From Streptomyces sp. Ru73 (GTDB taxonomy: Bacteria > Actinomycetota > Actinomycetes > Streptomycetales > Streptomycetaceae), in assembly GCF_002920575.1 (NCBI RefSeq), contig NZ_PQSQ01000062.1, positions 1 to 48,886 on the forward strand: a stretch of 48,886 bases of DNA, read 5' to 3'. The notes under the pieces are model-generated. The model saw nothing but the letters and a program-made list of their open reading frames with translations. It was not told the DNA's origin and made no database searches. Positions 19,790 to 27,371 of this stretch are shown here, one piece after another. The position numbers and the translations under genes were made by a program. How positions within the stretch are numbered: the stretch's first letter is position 1; the number at the start of each line of letters is the position of its first letter.

Positions 19790-20752
19790 AACGCTTCCGC
19801 CACCGGCCGCCTGGTCCTGCTCACCACCAGCCACCGGGTCGCACCCGGCCTGCTGTCCTGGCCCGCGTGGCAGACGCTGCGCGCCGCCGACCGCGTGCTG
19901 TGCGCCGACCCCGACCACCCGCAGCTGCCGTACCTCGCCGAGGCCGGCATCGCCGTCGAGACCGCGGCCGTGCCGAGCGCCCGTGAGCTGGTCGACTACT
20001 GCGTCGCTGAGGCCCGTACCGCTGTCGTGCTGACCTCCGCCGAGGGGGAGAGCACGCTGACCGACGGGCTGGCGCGGCTCGCCGGCTCGGGCCGCGAGGC
20101 GATGCCGGACCTGGAACTGCTGCCCGGTTCGTACGATCTGCCGGGCGCCCGGCTGCTGGACCTCGTACAGGTCATGGACCAGATCCGCCTCGCCTGCCCG
20201 TGGAGCGGCGTCCGCACCCACGAGGACCTGGCGAAGTACGGCCTGGAGGAGATGTACGAGCTGGTCGAGGCCATCGAGGAGGGCGACCGGGAGGCACTGG
20301 CCGAGGAGCTCGGCGACGTGCTGCTCCAGGTCGTCTTCCACTCGCGGATCGCGCAGGACGACCCCGACGAGCCGTTCTCCGTCGACGACGTCGCGGGGAT
20401 CATCGTCGACAAGCTGATCCGCCGGCACCCGCACGTCTTCGGTGACGAGGAGGCCGCGACGCCCGAGGACGTCAGGGCGCACTGGCTGCGGACCAAGGCC
20501 GCGGAGAAGCAGCGCGAGTCCGTGACCGAGGGCGTGCCGCTGGGCCAGCCGGCCCTGGCGCTGGCCGCGAAGCTGGCCTCCCGCGCCCGCACCGCCGGTC
20601 TGGACGTGCCGATCGCGGGCGAGGGCATCGGGTACGAGCTGCTGGCGCTGGCCGCGCGGGCCCAGGAGGAGGGCACGGACCCGGAGACGGCACTGCGGGC
20701 GGCGGCGCGTACGTACCGGGACGCGATCGTGGCGGCGGAGCGGGGGGCTTAG
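19787..20752 (+). CDS. mazG: Nucleoside triphosphate pyrophosphohydrolase MazG
   Basis: The protein is 321 residues from a probably leaderless GTG at 19787. The C-terminal two-thirds is MazG: RLACPWSGVRTHEDLAKYGLEE, then the metal-binding helices EEMYELVEAIEEGDREALAEELGDVLLQVVFHSRIA (Glu/Asp ligands in EExxE and ExxD), and ALAAKLASRARTAGLDVP. MazG hydrolyses (d)NTPs to monophosphate and pyrophosphate, cleansing nucleotide pools and affecting ppGpp levels. The first ~110 residues (RLVLLTTSHRVAPGLLSWPAWQTLRAAD) look like a shortened remnant of the tetrapyrrole-methylase domain found in YabN-type MazG fusions, lacking recognisable SAM motifs. Confidence 0.92.
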   Translation: MNASATGRLVLLTTSHRVAPGLLSWPAWQTLRAADRVLCADPDHPQLPYLAEAGIAVETAAVPSARELVDYCVAEARTAVVLTSAEGESTLTDGLARLAGSGREAMPDLELLPGSYDLPGARLLDLVQVMDQIRLACPWSGVRTHEDLAKYGLEEMYELVEAIEEGDREALAEELGDVLLQVVFHSRIAQDDPDEPFSVDDVAGIIVDKLIRRHPHVFGDEEAATPEDVRAHWLRTKAAEKQRESVTEGVPLGQPALALAAKLASRARTAGLDVPIAGEGIGYELLALAARAQEEGTDPETALRAAARTYRDAIVAAERGA

Positions 20753-20756
20753 GGGG

Positions 20757-20783
20757 AGCGGGGGCGAGGCGTTCGCCCCCGCT
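20757..20783 (+). terminator. Terminator after mazG
   Basis: A perfect 11-bp stem pairs AGCGGGGGCGA (20757-20767) with TCGCCCCCGCT (20773-20783). The loop is GGCGT, and GTTTCC follows. Confidence 0.88.
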
Positions 20784-20917
20784 GTTTCCTGGCAGGGCCC
20801 CTCCCTCTCCCCATCCAGCGGGAGTCTGCCGGCGAAGACCCCTCCCCCACCTCCACCGCACTCCCACAAACGCTAGCGCCCGCCACGGACAGTGACCGGG
20901 GCCTGTGGACAACCGGT

Positions 20918-20932
20918 TACGGTCGAGGGGTG
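20918..20932 (+). promoter_or_regulatory. Leaderless -10 element and start codon of the P450 gene
   Basis: TACGGT (20918-20923), then six bases, then GTG (20930). The spacing is the same as at mazG, and there is no ribosome-binding site. No convincing -35 box is visible. Confidence 0.55.
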
Positions 20933-22210
20933 CACGACACCACACCCCCCGCCTGCCCCGAGCTCTTCACCTGGGAGTTCGCCGCCGACCCCTATCCCGC
21001 GTACGCCTGGCTCCGCGAGCACGCGCCGGTCCGCCGTACACAGCTGCCCAGTGGGGTCGAGGCATGGCTGGTCACCCGGTACGCGGACGCCCGCGAAGCA
21101 CTCGCCGACCCACGGCTCTCGAAGAACCCGCAGCACCACAGCGAGGCCGCGCACGGCAAGGGCAAGGTCGGCATCCCCGGCGAGCGCAGCGCCAACCTGA
21201 TGACGCACCTCCTCAACATCGACCCGCCGGACCACACCCGGCTGCGCCGGCTCGTCTCCAAGGCGTTCACCCCGCGTACGGTGGCGCGCTTCGCGCCGCG
21301 CGTACAGGAGCTGACCGACCAGCTCATCGACGGCTTCGCGGCGCGCGGCGAGGCCGACCTCATCCACGAGTTCGCCTTCCCGCTCCCCATCTACGCCATC
21401 TGCGACCTGCTGGGCGTGCCCCGCGAGGACCAGGACGACTTCCGCGACTGGGCCGGAATGATGATCCGGCACGGCGGAGGGCCGCGCGGCGGCGTCGCCC
21501 GGTCCGTGAAGAAGATGCGTGCCTATCTGGCCGACCTGATCCACCGCAAGCGCGAGTCGCTGGCGGCCGAGGAGACCGAGGACGAGGACCTGATCTCGGC
21601 CCTCATCCGCGCCTCCGACCACGGTGAGCACCTCACCGAGAACGAAGCGGCGGCGATGGCGTTCATCCTGCTCTTCGCCGGTTTCGAGACGACGGTCAAC
21701 CTCATCGGGAACGGTACGTACGCACTGCTGCGCAACCCCGGGCAGCGGAAGCGGCTGCAGGACGCGCTGGCCGCGGGCGACGAGGAGCTGCTGGCGACCG
21801 GGGTCGAGGAACTGCTGCGCTACGACGGGCCGGTGGAGCTGGCGACCTGGCGGTTCGCGACGCAGGAGCTGACCATCGGCGGCCAGGTGATCGCCGAGGG
21901 CGACCCGGTACTGGTGGTACTGGCGGCCGCTGACCGGGACCCGGCGCGGTTCGACGCGCCGGACACGCTGGACCTCGGCCGCCGTGACAACCAGCACCTG
22001 GGGTACGGGCACGGCATCCACTACTGCCTGGGCGCGCCGCTCGCCCGCCTCGAAGGGCGGACCGCGCTGGCGACCCTGCTGACCCGGCTGCCCGACATCG
22101 GACTGGATGCCGATCCGGACGATCTGCGCTGGCGTGGCGGCCTCATCATGCGCGGGCTGCGGGCACTGCCGGTGCGGTTCACGCCGGAGGGTACGGGGAG
22201 CGGAGCGTAG
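20930..22210 (+). CDS. Cytochrome P450
   Basis: The protein is 426 residues, the usual size of soluble bacterial class I P450s (CYP105/107-like). Visible landmarks are NIDPPDHTRLRRLVSKAFTP (helix C), the I-helix oxygen-binding motif AGFETT within ILLFAGFETTVNLIG, the K-helix ExxR in GVEELLRY, and the heme-binding loop HLGYGHGIHYCLGAPLARLE with the Cys thiolate ligand. Helix C and the HxxR heme-propionate contact look intact. It needs separate ferredoxin and reductase partners, none of which is in this window. There is no biosynthetic cluster around it, so the substrate is unknown. It starts at a leaderless-type GTG (20930) and is followed by the rpf region. Confidence 0.95.
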   Translation: MHDTTPPACPELFTWEFAADPYPAYAWLREHAPVRRTQLPSGVEAWLVTRYADAREALADPRLSKNPQHHSEAAHGKGKVGIPGERSANLMTHLLNIDPPDHTRLRRLVSKAFTPRTVARFAPRVQELTDQLIDGFAARGEADLIHEFAFPLPIYAICDLLGVPREDQDDFRDWAGMMIRHGGGPRGGVARSVKKMRAYLADLIHRKRESLAAEETEDEDLISALIRASDHGEHLTENEAAAMAFILLFAGFETTVNLIGNGTYALLRNPGQRKRLQDALAAGDEELLATGVEELLRYDGPVELATWRFATQELTIGGQVIAEGDPVLVVLAAADRDPARFDAPDTLDLGRRDNQHLGYGHGIHYCLGAPLARLEGRTALATLLTRLPDIGLDADPDDLRWRGGLIMRGLRALPVRFTPEGTGSGA

Positions 22211-22311
22211 GGCCGGAGCGCTGCGGACGGGCCGTCAGAACGGGCATTCCCGTACGTACCGGCGTGCCTCAAGAGGGCGCGAAAAGGGCTCAACTGACGC
22301 GTCGTCAGCGG

Positions 22312-22330
22312 CGTGATCTGCGCGTGATCT
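22312..22330 (+). promoter_or_regulatory. Direct repeat CGTGATCT, 11 bp apart, upstream of the first rpf promoter
   Basis: CGTGATCT occurs at 22312-22319 and 22323-22330, one helical turn apart and 14 bp before the -35 box. Direct repeats phased at 11 bp are typical of OmpR-family response regulators such as MtrA, which controls rpf/rip genes in mycobacteria. The assignment is inference. Confidence 0.4.
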
Positions 22331-22343
22331 CCGCTACACCGGG

Positions 22344-22372
22344 TTGAGACCGGACCGGGCCCCCGCTACCTT
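22344..22372 (+). promoter_or_regulatory. Sigma-70-type promoter of the Rpf-LysM gene at 22412
   Basis: TTGAGA (22344-22349) and TACCTT (22367-22372) are separated by exactly 17 nt. Transcription would start near 22379, leaving a leader of about 33 nt. Confidence 0.7.
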
Positions 22373-22411
22373 GCGTGCGACAACTCAAGCCGCCGCTCGA
22401 AAGGCATTCGC

Positions 22412-23440
22412 ATGCGCTCCGGCAACGGTAGACACCGCCGCCCCCGTCAGGCCCCCGCCCTCTTGGTGGCGGCCTCCGTCACGGGCGCAGGGATGGCCCT
22501 GCCGCTGCTGGCGGCGGGCGGTGCGCAGGCCGCCGACGCCACCACTTGGGACCGTGTCGCGCTGTGCGAGAGCGGCGGCTCGTGGACCGCCAACTCCGGC
22601 AACGGCTTCTACGGCGGGCTCCAGCTGACCCTGGAGATGTGGAAGGACTACGGCGGCGAGTCCTACGCCGAGCGCCCGGACCTCGCCAGCCGCGCCCAGC
22701 AGATCGCGGTCGCCGAGTCGGTCCTGAACGACCGCGGCCCGGACGCCTGGCCCAGCTGCGCGGTCCACGCCGGTCTGGACGTGGACGGGCTCATACCCGA
22801 CGTGGACCCGGGCGGTACGGAGACTCCCGAGCCGCAGCCCACCGAGCCGGGTGGCGACGCCTCCGGCAGCCCGTCCGCCGGTACGGACGCGGACGGCGGC
22901 GACACGCAGCAGCCCTCCGGCGACACCAGTACCGAGCCCTCCGGCGGGCCCACGGCGCCGGACGCGACGCCGTCGGCGGGCGGGACCGACTCCCGGCCGT
23001 CGGGCGACGCCACCGGCGACGCGCACACGGGCACCGGCGGCAAGGCCGGCAGCGACGACGGGAAGACCGGCGACGGCAAGGCCGGCGACTCCGTCGACCG
23101 GCCCGCGGACGAGCCCTCCGGTGACGCCGCCACCCCCTCCGGCGAGCCCTCGGCGCCCGGCACCGGCCGCCACCGCGGCGACTCCGGCGACGCCAAGGGC
23201 GGCGACAGGGGGGACGGGAAGCCCGCCGGGCGGCACGCCTCGCGCGGCGGTGACGCGCACCGCGGTACCCCGGTCGTTGACGGCATGTACACGGTGCGGC
23301 CGGGCGACAGTCTGTCCGCCATCGCCGAGGCGCAGGGGCTCGCGGAGGGCTGGACGGGTCTGTACGACGCCAACGAGAGCGTCATCGGTGCTGATCCGGA
23401 CCTCATCCACCCTGGTCAGCGCCTCGATCTGGGGCAGTGA
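22412..23440 (+). CDS. Resuscitation-promoting factor with long linker and LysM domain
   Basis: A 342-residue secreted cell-wall hydrolase. A signal peptide of about 40 residues ends at AGGAQAAD. The Rpf transglycosylase-like domain (about 41-120) starts TTWDRVALCESGGSWTANSG and contains the catalytic Glu of CESGG, plus NGFYGGLQLTLEMWKDYGG. Residues about 125-285 form a disordered linker rich in Gly, Asp, Ser, Thr and Pro. A LysM peptidoglycan-binding domain ends the protein (MYTVRPGDSLSAIAEAQG). Rpf enzymes cleave peptidoglycan and promote spore germination and outgrowth. The start is ATG 22412 with GAAAGG upstream. By position beside rpfA and eno it would correspond to S. coelicolor rpfC, but I did not assign the symbol. 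Confidence 0.93.
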   Translation: MRSGNGRHRRPRQAPALLVAASVTGAGMALPLLAAGGAQAADATTWDRVALCESGGSWTANSGNGFYGGLQLTLEMWKDYGGESYAERPDLASRAQQIAVAESVLNDRGPDAWPSCAVHAGLDVDGLIPDVDPGGTETPEPQPTEPGGDASGSPSAGTDADGGDTQQPSGDTSTEPSGGPTAPDATPSAGGTDSRPSGDATGDAHTGTGGKAGSDDGKTGDGKAGDSVDRPADEPSGDAATPSGEPSAPGTGRHRGDSGDAKGGDRGDGKPAGRHASRGGDAHRGTPVVDGMYTVRPGDSLSAIAEAQGLAEGWTGLYDANESVIGADPDLIHPGQRLDLGQ

Positions 23441-23617
23441 GGCGGAGCCTCGGGGGGTAAGTGCGGCCCGGTTGTGCTCAATTGGGGAAAGTGAGACATG
23501 GGTCTCGTCCCGCGCCGTTCCAGCCTCCTGTGCCCGTTGTTTCCATACCGGGTGCGACCTGCGAAAACGGGCACTTTCGAGTGTCGAAAGCGGTCAACTG
23601 TCCTACGAATGGGTGGT

Positions 23618-23647
23618 TTGAACCCTCGAAGGGTGTGTGTTTAGTTT
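23618..23647 (+). promoter_or_regulatory. Candidate rpfA promoter
   Basis: TTGAAC (23618-23623) and TAGTTT (23642-23647) are 18 nt apart, just upstream of the riboswitch. The region is noticeably AT-richer than its surroundings. Transcription would start near 23654, giving a leader of about 235 nt that includes the whole aptamer. The remaining sequence from 23441 to 23617 shows no gene. Confidence 0.5.
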
Positions 23648-23683
23648 CTTCACCGCTCGCATCGAGTGAGCCCGCCGATCATT

Positions 23684-23875
23684 CGCCGAATCCTGCCGGT
23701 GATCGGTCGGACAACCGTCGCGCAAGCGCCGTAGGCAGGAGCGGGGGACCCAGGTAAGTGCCGGGCCGCAGCGGAGACGCAGCGGAACGGCTTGGGGTGA
23801 AGCCGGGTGTGCGGAAGCGCATCCGGCCGGGCCACTCACAGCCCGAACCCGACAGCTCACCTCGCAGGCGTCGGT
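23684..23875 (+). promoter_or_regulatory. ydaO-type c-di-AMP riboswitch controlling rpfA
   Basis: The 5' leader of rpfA carries the conserved blocks of the ydaO/yuaA aptamer in order: GAATCCTGCC near the 5' end, GGGGGACCCA (23743-23752), GGGGTGAA (23794-23801), and the diagnostic 3' block CCCGAACCCGACAGCT (23842-23857) followed by CACCTCGCAGGCG. The aptamer ends just before the ribosome-binding site GAGGAAG. Ligand binding could therefore affect elongation through the leader or access to the ribosome-binding site. ydaO riboswitches bind c-di-AMP and commonly switch off wall-hydrolase and potassium/osmotic genes. Control of Streptomyces rpfA by such an element is published knowledge. Confidence 0.93.
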
Positions 23876-23889
23876 GAGGAAGACACAAC

Positions 23890-24567
23890 ATGCTCAAGGG
23901 CAAGCACCGCCGCCCCTCGAAGGCCGTCCGCGTCGCCACGCTCGCCGGTGTCGCCGGCGCCGCCGTGGCCGTCCCGCTGATGACCGCCGGTTCCGCGAAC
24001 GCCGCCTCGGTCGCCACCTGGGACAAGGTCGCCCAGTGCGAGTCCGGTGGCAACTGGCACATCAACACCGGCAACGGCTACTACGGTGGCCTGCAGTTCA
24101 ACAACAGCTCCTGGGCCGCCGCCGGCGGTACCAAGTACGCGGCGCGCGCCGACCTGGCCACCAAGGACCAGCAGATCGCCACCGCCGAGAAGCTGCTCGC
24201 CATGCAGGGCCCGGGTGCCTGGGGCTGCGCCGGCGCCGGCGGTCTGACCTCCGGTGGCCCGGCCGCGCAGGTGAACACCGGCTCCGGCCAGGCCCAGCAG
24301 CAGGCTCCGAAGCAGGAGGCCCCCAAGCAGCAGGCGGCCCCGCAGCAGCAGGCGCCGAAGCAGCAGGCCGCCCCGAAGCCGCAGCCGGTCCAGCCGCAGG
24401 CCGCGCCGAAGCAGGGCCACGGCAACTACACCGTGAAGTCCGGTGACACCCTCGGCAAGATCGCCAAGGCGCACGGCAAGGACTGGAAGACGGTCTACGA
24501 GAACAACAAGTCGACCGTCGGCGGCAACCCCGACCTGATCTTCCCGGGCCAGAAGCTCGAGGTCTGA
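23890..24567 (+). CDS. rpfA: Resuscitation-promoting factor RpfA (Rpf domain + LysM)
   Basis: A 225-residue secreted hydrolase. The signal peptide ends at GSANAAS. The Rpf domain (about 38-115) begins VATWDKVAQCESGGNWHINT, with the catalytic Glu in CESGG, the NGYYGGLQFNNSSWAAAGG block and a terminal Cys (GAWGCAG) for the domain disulfide. A linker of about 50 residues is rich in Gln, Pro, Ala and Lys (QQQAPKQQAAP-type repeats). The LysM domain begins at NYTVKSGDTLGKIAKAHGKD. The short basic Gln-rich linker distinguishes it from the acidic linker of the upstream paralogue. It is preceded by the c-di-AMP riboswitch and GAGGAAG. A strong terminator follows, before eno. Confidence 0.96.
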   Translation: MLKGKHRRPSKAVRVATLAGVAGAAVAVPLMTAGSANAASVATWDKVAQCESGGNWHINTGNGYYGGLQFNNSSWAAAGGTKYAARADLATKDQQIATAEKLLAMQGPGAWGCAGAGGLTSGGPAAQVNTGSGQAQQQAPKQEAPKQQAAPQQQAPKQQAAPKPQPVQPQAAPKQGHGNYTVKSGDTLGKIAKAHGKDWKTVYENNKSTVGGNPDLIFPGQKLEV

Positions 24568-24598
24568 TCCCGTCGGCCTGCCGGCCGCCCGTGAGACC

Positions 24599-24641
24599 GC
24601 CCCGCCGCGACGCGCAGCCCCCGAGCGCGTCACGGCGGGGC
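24599..24641 (+). terminator. Strong terminator after rpfA
   Basis: GCCCCGCCG (24599-24607) pairs with CGGCGGGGC (24633-24641). After one C/A mismatch, GACGCGC pairs with GCGCGTC. This gives 16 base pairs with a 9-nt loop, separating rpfA from eno. Confidence 0.92.
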
Positions 24642-24796
24642 TTCACGTTTGTGGGCCCTGCCGCTCAGGTGGCCTGGCCCGATTTACCCGTTACGTCCTC
24701 CGCGAAAAGCGGTTCTTACCTCCCGTATTGAGGGCCTTTGGGTCCTTTTTCGTCTCACGGAAGGGGCTAGGGGCAGGCGGACGGGCCACGGGCCGT

Positions 24797-24802
24797 TAGG
24801 CT
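24797..24802 (+). promoter_or_regulatory. Putative -10 box of eno
   Basis: TAGGCT lies 41 bp before the eno start codon and matches the TAGnnT form frequent in Streptomyces sigma-HrdB promoters. A good -35 is not evident. Transcription would begin near 24809. Confidence 0.45.
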
Positions 24803-24843
24803 CGTGTTGCAGAACTCCAGATGACACCCATGAAGGAGACAAC

Positions 24844-26133
24844 GTGCCGTCGATCGACGTCGTCGTAGCTCGCGAGATCCTCGACTCGCGAGGCAACCCC
24901 ACGGTCGAGGTCGAGGTCGGCCTCGACGACGGCAGCACGGGCCGCGCTGCCGTGCCGTCCGGCGCCTCGACCGGTGCCTTCGAGGCCATCGAGCTGCGTG
25001 ACGGCGACCCGAACCGTTACCTCGGCAAGGGCGTCGAGAAGGCCGTGCTGGCCGTCATCGAGCAGATCGGCCCCGAGCTGGTCGGTTACGACGCCACCGA
25101 GCAGCGCCTGATCGACCAGGCGATGTTCGACCTGGACGCCACCGACAACAAGGGCTCCCTGGGCGCCAACGCGATCCTGGGCGTCTCCCTGGCCGTCGCG
25201 CACGCCGCCTCCGAAGCCAGCGACCTGCCGCTCTTCCGCTACCTCGGCGGCCCGAACGCGCACGTCCTGCCCGTCCCGATGATGAACATCCTCAACGGTG
25301 GGTCGCACGCCGACTCCAACGTCGACATCCAGGAGTTCATGATCGCCCCGATCGGCGCGGAGTCCTTCTCCGAGGCGCTGCGCTGGGGCGCCGAGGTCTA
25401 CCACACCCTCAAGAAGGTCCTGAAGGCCAAGGGCCTGGCCACCGGCCTGGGCGACGAGGGCGGCTTCGCCCCGAACCTGGGCTCCAACCGTGAGGCCCTC
25501 GACCTCATCCTCGAGGCCATCAAGGAGGCCGGCTACGCCCCCGGCCAGGACATCGCGCTGGCGCTCGACGTCGCCGCCTCCGAGTTCTACAAGGACGGCG
25601 CCTACGAGTTCGAGGGCAAGTCCCGCTCGGCCGCCGAGATGACCGAGTACTACGAGGAGCTCGTGGCCTCGTACCCGCTCGTGTCCATCGAGGACCCGCT
25701 GTTCGAGGACGACTGGGAGGGCTGGAAGGTCATCACCGACAAGCTCGGCTCCAAGGTCCAGCTGGTCGGCGACGACCTGTTCGTGACCAACCCCGAGCGC
25801 CTGGCCCGCGGCATCGAGGAGGGCTCCGCCAACGCCCTCCTGGTCAAGGTCAACCAGATCGGTTCGCTGACCGAGACCCTGGACGCCGTCGAGCTGGCCC
25901 AGCGCAACGGCTTCAAGTGCATGATGTCGCACCGCTCCGGCGAGACCGAGGACGTCACCATCGCCGACCTGGCCGTCGCCACCAACTGCGGCCAGATCAA
26001 GACCGGCGCCCCGGCCCGCTCCGAGCGCGTCGCCAAGTACAACCAGCTGCTGCGCATCGAGGAGATCCTCGACGACGCGGCGGTGTACGCCGGCCGCAGC
26101 GCGTTCCCGCGGTTCCGCTCTGCCGGCCAGTAA
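24844..26133 (+). CDS. eno: Enolase (phosphopyruvate hydratase)
   Basis: The protein is 429 residues, the normal size. It converts 2-phosphoglycerate to phosphoenolpyruvate in glycolysis. The N-terminus reads VPSIDVVVAREILDSRGNPTVEVE. Conserved blocks follow: GAVPSGASTGAFEAIELRD-type substrate loop, NILNGGSHADSNVDIQEFMI, GDEGGFAPNL, the metal ligands (Asp in ALDVAASEFY, Glu in SIEDPLFEDDW, Asp in LVGDDLFVTN), the catalytic Lys in LLVKVNQIGSLTE, and SHRSGETED. The GTG at 24844 was chosen because GAAGGAG sits 6-7 nt upstream and the protein begins as known enolases do. The frame is open further upstream only through the terminator region. Confidence 0.98.
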   Translation: MPSIDVVVAREILDSRGNPTVEVEVGLDDGSTGRAAVPSGASTGAFEAIELRDGDPNRYLGKGVEKAVLAVIEQIGPELVGYDATEQRLIDQAMFDLDATDNKGSLGANAILGVSLAVAHAASEASDLPLFRYLGGPNAHVLPVPMMNILNGGSHADSNVDIQEFMIAPIGAESFSEALRWGAEVYHTLKKVLKAKGLATGLGDEGGFAPNLGSNREALDLILEAIKEAGYAPGQDIALALDVAASEFYKDGAYEFEGKSRSAAEMTEYYEELVASYPLVSIEDPLFEDDWEGWKVITDKLGSKVQLVGDDLFVTNPERLARGIEEGSANALLVKVNQIGSLTETLDAVELAQRNGFKCMMSHRSGETEDVTIADLAVATNCGQIKTGAPARSERVAKYNQLLRIEEILDDAAVYAGRSAFPRFRSAGQ

Positions 26134-26190
26134 GCGCAGCAAGGGCTGACCGGCCCGAAGGCCCCGGCGGCCGGAAGGTCTCAGCTTCCG

Positions 26191-26231
26191 TACGTCCCCG
26201 GCGGCGGTCCCGTACCGTTGCCGGGGACGTA
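26191..26231 (+). terminator. Terminator after eno
   Basis: TACGTCCCCGGC (26191-26202) pairs with GCCGGGGACGTA (26220-26231). Pairing continues inward through wobbles to CGGT/ACCG around a CCCGT loop, for an almost continuous 18-bp stem. It lies before the TTG start at 26260, so an upstream start for the next gene is unlikely. Confidence 0.85.
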
Positions 26232-26259
26232 TGTACGAGGCGAGGCAGGGGAGGCCACA

Positions 26260-26730
26260 TTGTCCGGTGAACGGTTCTCGACCGCGACCCGGCTCAAGGC
26301 GCTCGGCGAGCAGGCCGCTGCGCGGGTCTACCGTGCGCGCTCCCCGCGGCGCAGCCGGCTCACCGGCCGGGCCGCGCTGCTCGCGCTCGTCCTGTGCTCG
26401 CTGGTCGTGGCCCTGGCCTACCCGATAAGGGCCTACGTCTCGCAGCGCTCGGACATCGCCGAGCAGCGCCGCGAGGCCGACGCGGCGCGGGACGCCGTGC
26501 GGCGGCTGCGCCAGGAGAAGGCCCGCTGGCAGGACCCCGCGTACGTACGCCAGCAGGCCCGCCGCCACCTGCACTACGTGCTGCCCGGCGAGACCGGTTA
26601 CACCGTCGTGGACGGCACCGGCGCCGGCCGGCCGCGCGCGGGCCGGGACGCCGTGGAGCGCCCGTGGTACGAAGCGATCTGGTCCGGCCTGGACTCCGCC
26701 GACGCGCGCGGGCGCGCCGCCGGGGGATGA
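26260..26730 (+). CDS. DivIC/FtsB-family septum formation protein
   Basis: A 156-residue single-pass membrane protein. The TTG at 26260 (LSGERFSTATRLKALGEQ) is preferred over an upstream TTG at 26218, because GGGGAGG lies just before it and the earlier start falls inside a terminator hairpin. A basic cytoplasmic N-terminus (RARSPRRSRLTGR) precedes one helix at about 38-58, an extracytoplasmic coiled coil (about 62-95, ISEQ-type heptads such as DIAEQRREADAARDAVRRL) and the family motif WQDPAYVRQQARRHLHYVLPGE. DivIC/FtsB partners FtsL and FtsQ at the division site. It follows eno, as in other actinobacteria. Confidence 0.9.
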   Translation: MSGERFSTATRLKALGEQAAARVYRARSPRRSRLTGRAALLALVLCSLVVALAYPIRAYVSQRSDIAEQRREADAARDAVRRLRQEKARWQDPAYVRQQARRHLHYVLPGETGYTVVDGTGAGRPRAGRDAVERPWYEAIWSGLDSADARGRAAGG

Positions 26731-26754
26731 TGGGGCGGCCGACCGCACACCGCC

Positions 26755-26804
26755 GACGACACGTACGTCCCTGACGACAGACGACACGTACGTCCCTGAC
26801 GACA
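26755..26804. repeat. Perfect 25-bp tandem duplication upstream of the DUF501 gene
   Basis: Two identical 25-bp units (26755-26779 and 26780-26804) each contain the palindrome ACGTACGT. They end 12 bp before the ATG at 26817, within the division-gene to DUF501 spacer. It may be a slippage duplication or a doubled regulatory site. Confidence 0.92.
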
Positions 26805-26816
26805 AGAGAAACCTGC

Positions 26817-27371
26817 ATGGAAACGCCGCCTCCCCAGACCGAGCCCACCGAGCCCACCGACGCGGACGTCGCGGCGTTCCGTGAGCAGCTGGGCCGCCCG
26901 CCCCGTGGCCTGCGCGCCATCGCGCACCGCTGCCCCTGCGGCAACCCGGACGTCGTCGAGACGGCCCCGCGCCTGGAGGACGGCACGCCCTTCCCCACGC
27001 TGTACTACCTCACCTGCCCGCGTGCGGCCTCCGCGATCGGCACGCTGGAGGCGAACGGCGTGATGAAGGAGATGACCGAGCGGCTGGGCAGTGACCCGGA
27101 GCTGGCCGCTGCCTACCGCGCGGCGCACGAGGACTACATCCGCCGCCGGGACGCGATCGAGGAGCTGAAGGGCTTCCCGAGCGCCGGCGGCATGCCGGAC
27201 CGGGTGAAGTGCCTGCACGTCCTGGTCGGGCACTCGCTGGCGGCCGGGCCCGGGGTGAACCCGCTGGGCGACGAGGCCATCGCCATGCTGCCGGAGTGGT
27301 GGAAGAAGGGGCCGTGCGTGAGCCCCTGCCAGGACGCCGGCCCGACCACGGACGAGGGAGCCCCCGAGTGA
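26817..27371 (+). CDS. DUF501 domain protein
   Basis: The protein is 184 residues from ATG 26817. An acidic Pro/Thr-rich N-terminus leads into the DUF501 domain: VAAFREQLGRPPRGLRAIAHRCPCGNPDVVETAPRLEDGTPFPTLYYLTCP and further, with a CPCG pair, LYYLTCPR, and VKCLHVLVGHSLA ending in GVNPLGDEA. The invariant Cys and His residues suggest a metal or redox site, but the biochemical function is unknown. The gene is always found near eno, divIC and ppx in actinobacteria, as here. Its stop overlaps the ppx GTG by 4 bp. There is no clear Shine-Dalgarno before the ATG; the tandem repeat occupies that region. Confidence 0.9.
   Translation: METPPPQTEPTEPTDADVAAFREQLGRPPRGLRAIAHRCPCGNPDVVETAPRLEDGTPFPTLYYLTCPRAASAIGTLEANGVMKEMTERLGSDPELAAAYRAAHEDYIRRRDAIEELKGFPSAGGMPDRVKCLHVLVGHSLAAGPGVNPLGDEAIAMLPEWWKKGPCVSPCQDAGPTTDEGAPE

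Noticed and set aside
23461..23545. Crp-type operator upstream of rpfA
   Set aside because: GTG-N6-GNCAC was looked for, but GTGAGACATGGGTC does not fit it well enough.
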